Of a stretch of 64,000 nt of DNA, positions 43,890-52,726 are shown one piece after another (positions within the stretch are counted from its first letter, which is position 1; every line of letters begins with the position of its first letter). Position numbers and translations under genes: made by a program. The stretch comes from Parvicella sp964387945 (lineage in GTDB: Bacteria; Bacteroidota; Bacteroidia; Flavobacteriales_D; Parvicellaceae), in contig CAYLYX010000009.1 of assembly GCA_964387945.1 (NCBI GenBank), positions 62,001 to 126,000 of the forward strand, in the 5' to 3' direction. The notes beneath the pieces are model-generated. The model worked only from the letters and a program-made list of their open reading frames with translations. It did not search any database and had not been told where the DNA came from.

Positions 43890-44237
43890 TTATTTCAATA
43901 GATTATTATCGTCTGGAAAGGCAATTCCTGGTTTGTAGGTTTTTGCTTCCTTTTCATCCATCCATGCATAGCCGATAATGATAACTTTATCACCCACAGC
44001 CACTTTTCGTGCTGCTGCACCATTGAGACAAATCACTCCACTTCCTCTTTTGCCTTTAATGGTATACGTTTCCAAACGCTCTCCATTGTTGATGTTAACA
44101 ATTTGTACTCGTTCTCCTTCAATCATATTCGCTGCGTCCATCAGATCCTCATCAATGGTAATACTCCCGATGTAGTTGAGGTCTGCCTGAGTAACGGTTG
44201 CCCGATGGATTTTGCCTTTGAACATTTGAATAAGCAT
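43890..44237 (-). CDS. panD: Aspartate 1-decarboxylase
   Basis: 115 residues, the usual proenzyme size. Autocleavage site Gly24-Ser25 in NYIGSITID gives the pyruvoyl group; KIHRATVTQADL, VNINNGERLETY and the CLNGAAARKVAVGD segment complete the double-psi barrel. It makes beta-alanine from aspartate for pantothenate. Together with panC, 10 bp upstream on the same strand, it supplies the coenzyme A precursor. Operon order is panC, panD, flippase, kbl. Confidence 0.97.
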   Translation of the reverse strand: MLIQMFKGKIHRATVTQADLNYIGSITIDEDLMDAANMIEGERVQIVNINNGERLETYTIKGKRGSGVICLNGAAARKVAVGDKVIIIGYAWMDEKEAKTYKPGIAFPDDNNLLK

Positions 44238-44247
44238 GGTTCCTTTT

Positions 44248-45078
44248 TTAGTTTATTTGAAGGTTATCGATTAATCTGATTTTTCCAATCTTGCAGACTA
44301 CAAAGGCTCTAACTTCTCCCTCATATCCTTCTGGCACTTCCTGTAAGTTATCGGCCCTGCGAATCACAAAATATTCTGGTTCTCCATATTGCGTTAGCAT
44401 TGCCAACGATCTTTTCTCTAATAGAGCAATGTCTTTTCCAGTATAGTGGGACTTACAATATTTCAGCGTTTTGATCAGAGCTGTTGCTACTTGCCGCTGA
44501 TTAAGAGACAGCAATAAATTTCTTGAGCTCATCGCCAATCCATCTGCTTCTCTCACAATATCACATCCTACGACTTCAATGCCCATATCCAACTGAGCTA
44601 CCATTTCTTTCACAATAAGGTATTGCTGGTAATCCTTAAGACCAAAAAACGTGTGGGTGGGATTAACAATTTCAAACAAAAGCTTGACAACACGCATCAC
44701 TCCTTTAAAGTGTCCGGGTCTGTTCCTACCTTCCATTACCTGATCTAACTGACCAAGATCAACACTAAATTCTTGTTCGTTTTTATAAACGTCTGCAACA
44801 TTTTCTGGAAGATAAAGGATGTTACATCCTACTTCAGATAATTTTTTTTGATCCTCATCCAAACGAATTGGGTAGTTCTGAAAGTCCTGTGGATCGTTGA
44901 ACTGAGTAGGGTTAATAAAGATGCTACAAACCACCACCTCGCATGTGGTCTTTGCCTTGATTAACAGGGAGGTATGACCATCATGCAGCGCGCCCATTGT
45001 CGGCACAAAACCTATCGTTTTTCCCTGGTGTTTTGCTAATTCCTCCTTGAGGCTTTCTTGTGTAGTAAAGACTTTCAT
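44248..45078 (-). CDS. panC: Pantoate--beta-alanine ligase
   Basis: 276 residues from the ATG at 45078 (MKVFTTQESL); the ATG seven codons earlier (45099) sits on the predicted promoter. The adenylation motifs FVPTMGALHDGHTSLL (HxGH), IFINPTQFNDPQDF, GLKDYQQYLIVKEMV and MSSRNLLLS are intact. It joins pantoate and beta-alanine at the expense of ATP. Divergent from the GT5-like gene; the order panD-panC next to GT5 is common in Bacteroidota. Confidence 0.96.
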   Translation of the reverse strand: MKVFTTQESLKEELAKHQGKTIGFVPTMGALHDGHTSLLIKAKTTCEVVVCSIFINPTQFNDPQDFQNYPIRLDEDQKKLSEVGCNILYLPENVADVYKNEQEFSVDLGQLDQVMEGRNRPGHFKGVMRVVKLLFEIVNPTHTFFGLKDYQQYLIVKEMVAQLDMGIEVVGCDIVREADGLAMSSRNLLLSLNQRQVATALIKTLKYCKSHYTGKDIALLEKRSLAMLTQYGEPEYFVIRRADNLQEVPEGYEGEVRAFVVCKIGKIRLIDNLQIN

Positions 45079-45096
45079 AGACCTTCCCAATTGCGG

Positions 45097-45145
45097 CAAA
45101 ACTACTGTAATTGTAGGAAAAAACGATTTTTTTTTTATATTTTTG
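45097..45145. promoter_or_regulatory. Divergent -7 boxes between panC and the GT5-like gene
   Basis: On the minus strand TAGTTTTG (45097-45104) serves panC and on the plus strand TATTTTTG (45138-45145) serves the GT5-like gene; both match TAnnTTTG. A 14-base T-run precedes the plus-strand box. Predicted leaders are about 13 and 20 bases. Confidence 0.5.
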
Positions 45146-45169
45146 CATCTGATTAGAAAATAGTGAAAT

Positions 45170-46000
45170 ATGGATAAAACAAAAGTTCTGTTTATTACCC
45201 AGGCAATTGATCCTTTTATGGAAGGTCGTTCATTTGCAGAGTTGGTAAAAACTTTAGCACATGGGACTCAGGAAAGCGGGAAGGAAATTCGTGTTTTCAT
45301 GCCGAGATTCGGAGTAATTAATGAAAGAAGACATCAACTACATGAAGTGATTCGTTTGTCTGGTATGAATTTGATCATCAACGATTCAGATCATCCGTTA
45401 ATCATAAAAGTAGCTTCTATACCTCAAGCAAGAATGCAAGTATACTTCATCGACAACGATGAGTTCTTCAAACGAAAAGAAATTTTCCACGATAGAGAAA
45501 CAGAAGAGTTTTGTTCAGATAATGCTGATCGTGCGTTATTCTTTAGCAGAGGCGTATTGGAAACCGTTAAGAAATTAGGATGGTCTCCTGATTTAATCCA
45601 CTGTAACGGTTGGATGACTGGTTTCACTCCACTGTATCTAAAGACAATGTATGCGCAAGACCCTCACTTTAGCGATGCCAAGGTGATGTACACAAGTTAC
45701 AATACAAACGTGGATGAAAAACTAGATAATGACATTCTAGGAAGATTATCTTTTGACAACATTTCTGAGGATTTAACTTCTGCTGTGAAAGAAGGAACTG
45801 TATTGAACTTAAACAAATTGGCCATCGAGCATTCAGATGCATTTGGAATCGGGGCTGAGGATTTAAACAGCGAAATTGTGGAGTATGCCAATAAATTGGA
45901 GAAACCTGCGTTAGCATATCAAACAGAAGAAACACTGGTGGATCAACATCAGGAGTTTTATTCAGAAGTACTGGAGTTGAATGAAGTTATGGCTGATTGA
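45170..46000 (+). CDS. Glycogen/starch synthase-like protein, N-terminal domain only
   Basis: 276 residues that align with the first half of GT5 glycogen synthase: the opening KTKVLFITQAIDPF, HCNGWMTGFTPLYLKTMY and VMYTSYNTN are family-like. The ADP-glucose KxGGL motif near the N-terminus is missing (here EGRSFAELV) and the whole C-terminal Rossmann domain is absent. The reading frame is clean, so this is not a fresh truncation. From memory, such short forms sit beside panC in many Bacteroidota. It is unlikely to make glycogen; a regulatory or binding role is inference. DUF4270 follows after 7 bp. Confidence 0.85.
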   Translation: MDKTKVLFITQAIDPFMEGRSFAELVKTLAHGTQESGKEIRVFMPRFGVINERRHQLHEVIRLSGMNLIINDSDHPLIIKVASIPQARMQVYFIDNDEFFKRKEIFHDRETEEFCSDNADRALFFSRGVLETVKKLGWSPDLIHCNGWMTGFTPLYLKTMYAQDPHFSDAKVMYTSYNTNVDEKLDNDILGRLSFDNISEDLTSAVKEGTVLNLNKLAIEHSDAFGIGAEDLNSEIVEYANKLEKPALAYQTEETLVDQHQEFYSEVLELNEVMAD

Positions 46001-46007
46001 CAATCTA

Positions 46008-47342
46008 ATGAGAAACAATAAAACTATTTCCAAGCGGATCGCAGCAATGCTTTCCGCTGGTTTTTTTATAACAGGTATCTTACTTACCGGTTGCAAGAAA
46101 AAAGATAATGAGCTGGGGCTGGGATTACACCCTGAAGAAGATTTGGTGGGATTAAAGTCTATTGACACACTCTCACTTATTACCTACTCTGAGGTTTCGG
46201 ATTCCATTGTGACAGATGAGTTAGCTTCTTCCAACTTATTGGGAAGCTATGTAGATCCCTACTTCGGAAAGGTAGAAGCGAGTGTTTATACTCAAATCCG
46301 ATTGGAGGGAGCCGTTGATTTTATCCCAAGTGGAGGTACGCTAAATGATATTGCGCTAGATAGTGTCATTCTCTATTTGGATATGACAGGATACTATGGC
46401 ACCTTAGACGACCAAACCTTTGAAGTATATCAGGTTGCGGAAGATTTCTTTGAAGATTCCACCTACTACTCTAATGCAACGCTTACGACAGATGTAGTTA
46501 ATCTGGTAGCTACTGGTATGGGGACAATGACACCAAATGGTAGCTTAATCTCCATTCCACTAAGTTTGGATGATTTTGCTCAACCCATTGTGGACCAAAG
46601 TGGAACGGGTGTGCTTGGAGGAAATGACGGTGATGGAGAGTTTGTGGACTGGTTCAAGGGACTTTACATTAAAGTAAATAATACTGCTCAAATGGAAGGA
46701 GAAGGGGCCATTCTTTACCTCGATCTGGAAAGTTCAGACTCCAAAGTGACGTTATACTATCGTGACACGCTTGGTACATCTGTAGACCATGACACGCTTG
46801 CGTTTGACTTCAACATTAATTCAAGCAGCGCAAGGTTCTCTAACTTTAGTCAAAACTACACCGGATCAATGGTAGAACAAATCTTGAACGACAATACGCT
46901 TGGACAAGAAGTGTTCTTTACGCAGACCATGGGCGGAGTAAGAGCAAAAGTAGAGATTCCTTATACACTCAACATTCTGGACAGTGGCAATGTAATTATC
47001 AATAAGGCTGAGCTGATTTTGCCTGTTCAATATTACCCAGGTAGTCCATTGTATCCGGCAGACAACCTTTATCTCGTTACAGATAATGAGGACGGGTCGA
47101 TAAGTTTTATTCCTGATTACAACGATTCTCCTGGAGGTAATTTTGACGATGATGAAAGTTCATATACTTTTAACATCACGCGTTATTATAATCAGTTAAT
47201 TAGTGGAGAGATAACTCCAACCCCGCTGACCATTATCTCAGCTGGGAATGCCGTTTCGGCAAATAGAGTCGTCTTTAATGGTCCTGAAACTATTTTGAAG
47301 GACAAACCAAAAGTAGTAGTAACTTACAGTAAATACGAATAG
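46008..47342 (+). CDS. DUF4270 outer-surface lipoprotein
   Basis: 444 residues from the ATG at 46008; an in-frame ATG at 45981 lies inside the preceding gene. The N-terminus is a lipoprotein signal (FFITGILLTGC, Cys at about 29), followed by the DUF4270 pattern NELGLGLHPEEDLVG and YVDPYFGKVEASVYTQIRL. The long all-beta body has no known activity. DUF4270 is Bacteroidota-specific. Position between the GT5-like gene and glmS (2-bp gap) suggests a role tied to envelope sugar metabolism, by context only. Confidence 0.9.
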   Translation: MRNNKTISKRIAAMLSAGFFITGILLTGCKKKDNELGLGLHPEEDLVGLKSIDTLSLITYSEVSDSIVTDELASSNLLGSYVDPYFGKVEASVYTQIRLEGAVDFIPSGGTLNDIALDSVILYLDMTGYYGTLDDQTFEVYQVAEDFFEDSTYYSNATLTTDVVNLVATGMGTMTPNGSLISIPLSLDDFAQPIVDQSGTGVLGGNDGDGEFVDWFKGLYIKVNNTAQMEGEGAILYLDLESSDSKVTLYYRDTLGTSVDHDTLAFDFNINSSSARFSNFSQNYTGSMVEQILNDNTLGQEVFFTQTMGGVRAKVEIPYTLNILDSGNVIINKAELILPVQYYPGSPLYPADNLYLVTDNEDGSISFIPDYNDSPGGNFDDDESSYTFNITRYYNQLISGEITPTPLTIISAGNAVSANRVVFNGPETILKDKPKVVVTYSKYE

Positions 47343-47344
47343 AT

Positions 47345-49186
47345 ATGTGTGGGATTGTAGCTTATATTGGACATCGAGAAGCCTACCCAGTAATCATTAA
47401 AGGGTTGCAAAGGCTGGAATACAGAGGATACGATAGTGCTGGTGTGGCACTCAACAATGGCGAAGCGCTCAACCTGTATAAAAAGCAAGGTAAAGTAGCC
47501 GAACTGGAGGCCTTTGTTAAGGATATGGATAGTTCTGGTAATATCGGGATTGGACATACAAGATGGGCGACACATGGTGAACCCAATGACGTTAATGCTC
47601 ACCCACACCCATCAGGCAATAAGAAGTTTGCACTCGTTCACAACGGTATTATCGAGAACTATGCGGTAATTAAGGAAGAGCTTCAAAAAAGAGGGCATGT
47701 CTTTGAAAGTGAAACAGATACTGAAGTCTTGATGCACCTCATCGAAGATGTGATGGATAAGCAAGATTGCGACCTCTTTACTGCTGTGCGAATTGCACTG
47801 AATGAAGTGGTAGGAGCCTATGCAATTGTGGTTATCTCTAAGGACAACAAAAACGAATTAATTGCGGCTCGAAAAAGTTCTCCGCTAGTTATCGGAATCG
47901 GTAAGAATGAATATTTCTGTGCATCGGATGCTACACCGATCGTGGAGTACACCAAAAACGTAGTTTATTTGGATGATGGCGAAATTGCAAAGATCAATCT
48001 GAGTGGAGGTTTGAAACTAAAAACCATCAAAAATCAGGAGATCACACCTTACGTGCAGGAGCTAGAACTGCAACTTGAGGCACTAGAAAAAGGAGGCTTT
48101 GATCATTTCATGCTGAAAGAAATCTATGAACAGCCACGTTCGATCCATGATTGTATGCGAGGCCGTATCAACCTTGAAGACCAATTGGTCGCTTTAGGTG
48201 GAATACTGGAACATAAAGATCAGATCGTCAATGCTAACCGAATCATCTTTGTGGCTTGCGGAACGTCTTGGCACGCAGGATTAGTTGGTGAATACCTTTT
48301 TGAAGAATTGGCTCGTACGCCTGTTGAGGTAGAATATGCTTCTGAATTCAGGTACCGAAATCCTGTAATCAACAAAGGAGATGTAGTGATTGCCATATCA
48401 CAGTCTGGAGAAACAGCAGATACCTTGGCAGCGATAGATTTAGCGAAATCGAAAGGAGCACTCATTGTTGGAATTTGTAACGTTGTGGGGAGTTCAATTT
48501 CTAGAGCTACGCACTGTGGAAGCTATACGCACGCAGGACCTGAAATTGGTGTTGCCTCGACTAAGGCGTTCACGGCTCAAGTAACCGTACTGACGTTAAT
48601 GTCATTGATGATTGGAAGAGAAAAAGGATGCATTTCTGACGAACGTTTTACGCGATTGTTAATTGACCTGCACAACATTCCAGACAAAGTGGAAAGTGTT
48701 TTGAAGAGTGATGCAAAGATTCAACACATTGCTGATATTTATAAAGATGCTCCAAATGCGTTGTACCTAGGCAGAGGAATTAACTTCCCAGTAGCACTAG
48801 AAGGCGCATTAAAGCTAAAAGAGATTTCCTATATTCATGCAGAAGGATATCCGGCAGCAGAAATGAAGCACGGACCAATTGCCTTAATCGATGAAGAAAT
48901 GCCCACTTTCGTAATTGCTACCAAAGATGCAAGTTATGAGAAAGTGGTGAGCAATATTCAAGAAGTAAAAGCGCGTAAAGGAAAAGTGATTGCGATTGTT
49001 ACGAAGGGAGACCGAGTGGTAAGCGACATTGCTGATCACGTGATTGAGATTCCAAAGACGGATGACTTACTCGTACCATTGATTGCTACCATTCCACTAC
49101 AATTGCTCAGTTATCATATTGCTGTAATGAGAGGATGTAACGTAGATCAGCCTCGTAACCTTGCTAAGTCGGTGACCGTAGAATAA
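47345..49186 (+). CDS. glmS: Glutamine--fructose-6-phosphate aminotransferase
   Basis: 613 residues. Ntn nucleophile Cys2 (MCGIVAYIGH), GHTRWATHGEPND in the glutaminase domain, two SIS sugar-isomerase domains (VACGTSWHAGL, SQSGETADTL and LGRGINFPVALEGALKLKE) and the invariant C-terminus DQPRNLAKSVTVE. It makes glucosamine-6-phosphate, the start of UDP-GlcNAc synthesis and so upstream of MurA in this window. Last gene of the GT5-DUF4270-glmS transcript. No riboswitch-ribozyme is seen; the 2-bp gap leaves no room. Confidence 0.98.
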   Translation: MCGIVAYIGHREAYPVIIKGLQRLEYRGYDSAGVALNNGEALNLYKKQGKVAELEAFVKDMDSSGNIGIGHTRWATHGEPNDVNAHPHPSGNKKFALVHNGIIENYAVIKEELQKRGHVFESETDTEVLMHLIEDVMDKQDCDLFTAVRIALNEVVGAYAIVVISKDNKNELIAARKSSPLVIGIGKNEYFCASDATPIVEYTKNVVYLDDGEIAKINLSGGLKLKTIKNQEITPYVQELELQLEALEKGGFDHFMLKEIYEQPRSIHDCMRGRINLEDQLVALGGILEHKDQIVNANRIIFVACGTSWHAGLVGEYLFEELARTPVEVEYASEFRYRNPVINKGDVVIAISQSGETADTLAAIDLAKSKGALIVGICNVVGSSISRATHCGSYTHAGPEIGVASTKAFTAQVTVLTLMSLMIGREKGCISDERFTRLLIDLHNIPDKVESVLKSDAKIQHIADIYKDAPNALYLGRGINFPVALEGALKLKEISYIHAEGYPAAEMKHGPIALIDEEMPTFVIATKDASYEKVVSNIQEVKARKGKVIAIVTKGDRVVSDIADHVIEIPKTDDLLVPLIATIPLQLLSYHIAVMRGCNVDQPRNLAKSVTVE

Positions 49187-49257
49187 AAAAAGGAGAACTT
49201 TTTGGTGCAACCTATTTAAAAACGCGTTGTCACCTCTATACACCAAAACGTTTGACT

Positions 49258-49899
49258 ATGAAAAAACTACTCGCTATTCTGGTGTTGGTGCTGTTTTTCG
49301 GTGCTTCCAACAACGCGCAAGAGTTGAGTGCTCCAGGGATGTTTTCGCTCGGTTCGAGATCAACTTTGAGCCTGTTTAACCATCATGGCGGAGGCTTGGG
49401 AACTGGTATGGGAGGTCAGTTTAGAATTCAGCTTTCAGATCGTGTAAATACCGAATGGTATTTAGACTATATCACTTCGCAGGCACATGACGTTATTGGT
49501 AGAAAAGACTTACACATTGGTTGGTCTGTTTTCTTTTATTACCTCAAAAACAACTCTTCTTCTGACAAATTGCTACAACCTTTTTTTGAAGTAGGGCACT
49601 GTTTTGACCATACCTTCGTCAACGAAATTGGTACGGACAACTTTCTTGAAAGGTGGAGTTCGGCTATTCAGGCGGGCACTGGTGTTTCCTTTAATCTTAC
49701 TCCACGATTGGACTTTACACCTAAGCTTCAGTATATGATTCACTTGGGTAGTGATATTCATGCGGATGTTGCTGGTCATGGTCATCATGGTCATCAGCAT
49801 GTGACCCTAGAAAAACAAACAGGAGTGGACCTAGAAGGACACTTGTTGATCTCATTGAGTATGAACTATAAAATTGGCAAGTTATGGGGAAGGGATTAA
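49258..49899 (+). CDS. Outer-membrane beta-barrel-like protein with a His-rich loop
   Basis: 213 residues from the ATG at 49258 (signal peptide MKKLLAILVLVLFFGASNNAQ). Alternating hydrophobic strands such as QFRIQLSDRVNTEWYLDYI and the closing LEGHLLISLSMNYKIG suggest an eight-strand or so outer-membrane barrel. A loop near residue 165-180 holds six His within ADVAGHGHHGHQHV, a possible metal-binding patch. No family is recognised. Its last 16 bases overlap the next gene, a second barrel-like protein. Confidence 0.75.
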   Translation: MKKLLAILVLVLFFGASNNAQELSAPGMFSLGSRSTLSLFNHHGGGLGTGMGGQFRIQLSDRVNTEWYLDYITSQAHDVIGRKDLHIGWSVFFYYLKNNSSSDKLLQPFFEVGHCFDHTFVNEIGTDNFLERWSSAIQAGTGVSFNLTPRLDFTPKLQYMIHLGSDIHADVAGHGHHGHQHVTLEKQTGVDLEGHLLISLSMNYKIGKLWGRD

Positions 49900-50462
49900 T
49901 TGTCTTGTTCATTGCGTTCATCACCTTAGCGACTGTCTCTTTTGGACAAACGCTAGAAACGAGACGTCATCTCGTAGGAGGCACAGTCACCATTGCACCA
50001 GGGTTTCAACAAGGTAATCCAGATATGAATATTTATGTCCACGGACTTGCTTATTTCTATCCAGAACCTCGAGTTTCGCTTAACGGTGAGGTCTATTGGT
50101 TTACAGGTGCGCAAGAGCAAGAGACGTTATTAGCAGAGAATAGTACCTTACTGTTTGGACCCAACTTCCACTTTGCCAAAGATGGCCCATTTGATCCTCA
50201 TATTGGGTTGATGCCTGCGATTAGTTTGGTATCTGCCATTGACCGTTCTGGCTCAAGACCAGAATTTGGAGGATATAGTGTTGTTCCTTTGTTAGCCCTA
50301 AACCTTGGGGCTCGTTATCACTTTATGAAATGGTTTAACGTTTTTGGCAACGTACGCTATATGATGGGTACTCTAACAGAAAACTATCCTCAAGCGTTAT
50401 CCATGAACGAACTTCGTATCTCTTTTGGGCTTGGCTTTAATTTCTACAGTGCTAAAAACTGA
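49884..50462 (+). CDS. Outer-membrane beta-barrel-like protein
   Basis: 192 residues. Signal peptide (LIVLFIAFITLATVSFGQ) and barrel-like strands (LVGGTVTIAPGFQ, VSLNGEVYWFTGAQEQ, LLALNLGARYHF, LRISFGLGFNF ending in an aromatic-rich terminus). This looks like a small porin-like or OmpW/OprF-type barrel but I cannot name the family. Coupled to the His-rich neighbour by a 16-bp overlap; the 3' end overlaps the convergent secreted-protein gene by 11 bp. Confidence 0.75.
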   Translation: MGKGLIVLFIAFITLATVSFGQTLETRRHLVGGTVTIAPGFQQGNPDMNIYVHGLAYFYPEPRVSLNGEVYWFTGAQEQETLLAENSTLLFGPNFHFAKDGPFDPHIGLMPAISLVSAIDRSGSRPEFGGYSVVPLLALNLGARYHFMKWFNVFGNVRYMMGTLTENYPQALSMNELRISFGLGFNFYSAKN

Positions 50463-51513
50463 TTCTTTGACGGTATAAGGCACCACTTTCAAACGCAACA
50501 ATGAGATAAATAACTCCTTTCGCATCTGATTCCTTAATGGATAATGTCTTTGACTTTTTATTGACCCCTTCTTCCTCATATAACAATTTACCATCTGCTG
50601 TTGATACCACAATTGATTCAATAGACACATCCGACTTTAGCTTGAACCTACTCCCCTTTACTTCAACGTTCACGAGTTCTTCAAAATCCGACAAGAAAAA
50701 CCTCGCCAACTCAGCTTTAAAAACCTGAACTTCCTCACTCGTGTAAAAAATGGTATTATTTACAAAGGTTATACCTTCTGTCTGAAAACCGTTGGGTGAG
50801 TTAATCGGCAAGGAGATTTCAACCTGAGCACCAGTTCCATCAAAACCTTTGAGGTAAGTGATAAAAGGAAATGCTCCATATCCTATTAAGAACAAACCTT
50901 TTTGCTGAACATCATAAAAAGCATCGGTCACCTTTCCAAAAACGGGAATCGTGGCTTCTTTTTTCAACACATATGACCCAGGTTCTTTCGGCACTTCATA
51001 GATCTTTGATTCATCCTTTACCCAGTTTTTAGAAACCAGATAGAGTTTATCATCCCTTACAAACAATGCTTCGGCATCGTACTCATGATGATGTTTTTTC
51101 TGATCAAAAGATTCCTGATCACGATAAGAGATCCAAATCGGTTTTGCCAAAAGTTTACCTTCCTTCAGCCCTTCTATCGGACATTTATAGATCACAAGGT
51201 CTTTCCGTTTTCCTTTGTTGTTTCCAATATCACCAATGTAAATAAACTCATCATCTGCAGTAATGGCTTCCCAGTCCTCATTCTCGGCATCTTTCACTAC
51301 TATCGTCTTGGATACATCTCCTGAAACAGTATCGATTTGATACAATTCTGGCTCTCCTCCAGAATCGTTGAAGGTATAGAAAGCCCCTTTCACGTAGAGC
51401 AATCCGGATGTCTCTCGCATGTCGTCAGATAAGGTCGTTAGTTGATGCGCCTTCTGTGCTACAGCAGACAAACCAATTAAGAAAAATATTAGGGTCAAGT
51501 GAAAATATTTCAT
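50452..51513 (-). CDS. Secreted beta-propeller-like protein, possible T9SS C-terminus
   Basis: 353 residues. Signal peptide ends at about residue 19 (GLSAVAQ). The body has repeated strands with FYTFNDSGGEPELYQID, WEAITADDEFIYIGDIGNN, YDAEALFVRDDKLYLVSKN and FQTEGITFVNNTIFYTSE, which look like propeller blades of the SdiA-regulated/phytase-like kind. The last 60 residues (SIESIVVSTADGKLLYE, KGVIYLIVAFESG) are reminiscent of a T9SS sorting domain. Last gene of the eight-gene operon, 1 bp after its upstream neighbour. Confidence 0.78.
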   Translation of the reverse strand: MKYFHLTLIFFLIGLSAVAQKAHQLTTLSDDMRETSGLLYVKGAFYTFNDSGGEPELYQIDTVSGDVSKTIVVKDAENEDWEAITADDEFIYIGDIGNNKGKRKDLVIYKCPIEGLKEGKLLAKPIWISYRDQESFDQKKHHHEYDAEALFVRDDKLYLVSKNWVKDESKIYEVPKEPGSYVLKKEATIPVFGKVTDAFYDVQQKGLFLIGYGAFPFITYLKGFDGTGAQVEISLPINSPNGFQTEGITFVNNTIFYTSEEVQVFKAELARFFLSDFEELVNVEVKGSRFKLKSDVSIESIVVSTADGKLLYEEEGVNKKSKTLSIKESDAKGVIYLIVAFESGALYRQRISF

Positions 51514-51514
51514 A

Positions 51515-51835
51515 TCAAAACATAATTATACTACCCAATACGATCAAAAGGGATGCCAAGATCAGCAGGTAGTTATTGAATCTAAGCTTTTTTGTGTTGT
51601 ACTTTTCAAATCTCTTTTCAGGTATAAAAAACGGAATAAACAGCAACAGTCCTTCCGAATTATCCAAGTCGTATTTTCTCAACGAGAAATTCCAGCCAAT
51701 AAAAGTTTCATCGGGTCTAATTACCTTCGGGTACACTAACTTGAGTAATTCAAAATGCAGAAACATTTTTCTGAACCAAAGAAAAAAAGAACCCAATCCT
51801 ACCAAAAAGAGAATCGCCATGAACTTTATATACAT
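51515..51835 (-). CDS. Small membrane protein of unknown function
   Basis: 106 residues with an N-terminal helix (FMAILFLVGLGSFFLWF) and a C-terminal helix (YLLILASLLIVLGSIIMF); the middle carries PEKRFEKYNTKKLRF, which would face the cytoplasm. No family is recognised. It overlaps the end of the PaaD-like gene by 10 bp and is 1 bp before the secreted propeller-like gene. A start six codons later is possible. Confidence 0.72.
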   Translation of the reverse strand: MYIKFMAILFLVGLGSFFLWFRKMFLHFELLKLVYPKVIRPDETFIGWNFSLRKYDLDNSEGLLLFIPFFIPEKRFEKYNTKKLRFNNYLLILASLLIVLGSIIMF

Positions 51836-52317
51836 TTAAAATAATCAAACGGCTCTTTACAGTCATCACATTGATAAAGCGCCTTACACGCTGTAGAACC
51901 GAACTGGCTAATCATTTTGGTATTCTCAGACTTACATTGCGGACAAATGACTCTTTTCTTCTCCTTTCCCACTACATAGTTCTTGTCCGAAGTCTTTTCC
52001 TGAGGTGGTGCAATGCCATAGTCTTGCAATTTCTGCTTCGCTTCATCACTCATCCAGTCAGTCGTCCAGGCGGGTTCATAGGAGGTCGCTATTCTCACAT
52101 TTTCTATCCCGTTATCCTTCAATGTTTTTAGGATATCATCCTCAAACTGGTTCATGGCTGGGCAACCTGTGTAGGTAGGGGTTATCGTAATCACAAACTC
52201 ATCGTCTCGCTGCTCAACTTGCCGGATTACACCCAAATCTACAATCGTCAAAACCGGAATTTCAGGATCCGGAATGTCTTTGATCAAGTCGTAGATATGT
52301 TGCTCTTCTTTATGCAC
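51826..52317 (-). CDS. PaaD-like MIP18/DUF59 protein with C-terminal zinc ribbon
   Basis: 163 residues. N-terminal MIP18/DUF59 domain (about 1-100: IPDPEIPVLTIVDLGVIRQV, TPTYTGCPAMNQFEDDI) and a C-terminal ribbon with two Cys pairs, CPQC and CDDC, around FGSTACKALYQC. This is the architecture of PaaD/PaaJ, a factor thought to help Fe-S maturation of the phenylacetyl-CoA epoxygenase. No paaABCE genes are here. Instead it follows sufE with an 8-bp overlap, suggesting a general Fe-S role; that is inference. Confidence 0.88.
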   Translation of the reverse strand: MHKEEQHIYDLIKDIPDPEIPVLTIVDLGVIRQVEQRDDEFVITITPTYTGCPAMNQFEDDILKTLKDNGIENVRIATSYEPAWTTDWMSDEAKQKLQDYGIAPPQEKTSDKNYVVGKEKKRVICPQCKSENTKMISQFGSTACKALYQCDDCKEPFDYFKCI

Positions 52318-52723
52318 AATTTACTAAAGCCAATTCTTTTAAACGTTTGATCATTCCCAGCAAACCATTTGCTCGTGTAGGAGATAAGTGATCTTGTAAG
52401 CCTATTTGTTTAACAAAGTCAAAGTCTGCTTTTATGATTTCTTCTGGAGATGCATTATTCAGCACTCTGATTAACAAGGCAATAATTCCTTTGGTAATAA
52501 TGGCTTCACTATCTCCAGTAAAGCTAATGGCTCCATTTTGGTACTCTGCCCAGACCCATACTTTACTTTGACAGCCTTTGATCAAGTTTTCCTCTGTCTT
52601 ATATTCGTCTTCAATCAATGGCAAGTCTTTTCCCAACTCGATGATGTGCTCGTACTTTTGCATCCAATCATCAAACAGTTCAAACTCCTCAATTACTTCT
52701 TGTCCTCTTTCTTGAATCGTCAT
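52310..52723 (-). CDS. sufE: SufE family Fe-S cluster assembly protein
   Basis: 137 residues. Family markers are EEFELFDDWMQKYEHIIELGKDLP, LIKGCQSKVWVWA with the active-site Cys, ISFTGDSEAIITKGIIALLI, and GLQDHLSPTRANGL. SufE accepts persulfide sulfur from SufS and passes it to SufB. SufS is encoded at 60.6-61.9 kb, apart from this gene; SufBCD are not in the window. Positioned 3 bp after DUF4286 and overlapping the PaaD-like gene. Confidence 0.93.
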   Translation of the reverse strand: MTIQERGQEVIEEFELFDDWMQKYEHIIELGKDLPLIEDEYKTEENLIKGCQSKVWVWAEYQNGAISFTGDSEAIITKGIIALLIRVLNNASPEEIIKADFDFVKQIGLQDHLSPTRANGLLGMIKRLKELALVNCA

Positions 52724-52726
52724 AAT

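Noticed and set aside
47340..47345. A glmS ribozyme-riboswitch before glmS
   Set aside because: The gap to the upstream DUF4270 gene is 2 bp, so the element has no room, and no such structure is seen in the DUF4270 3' end.
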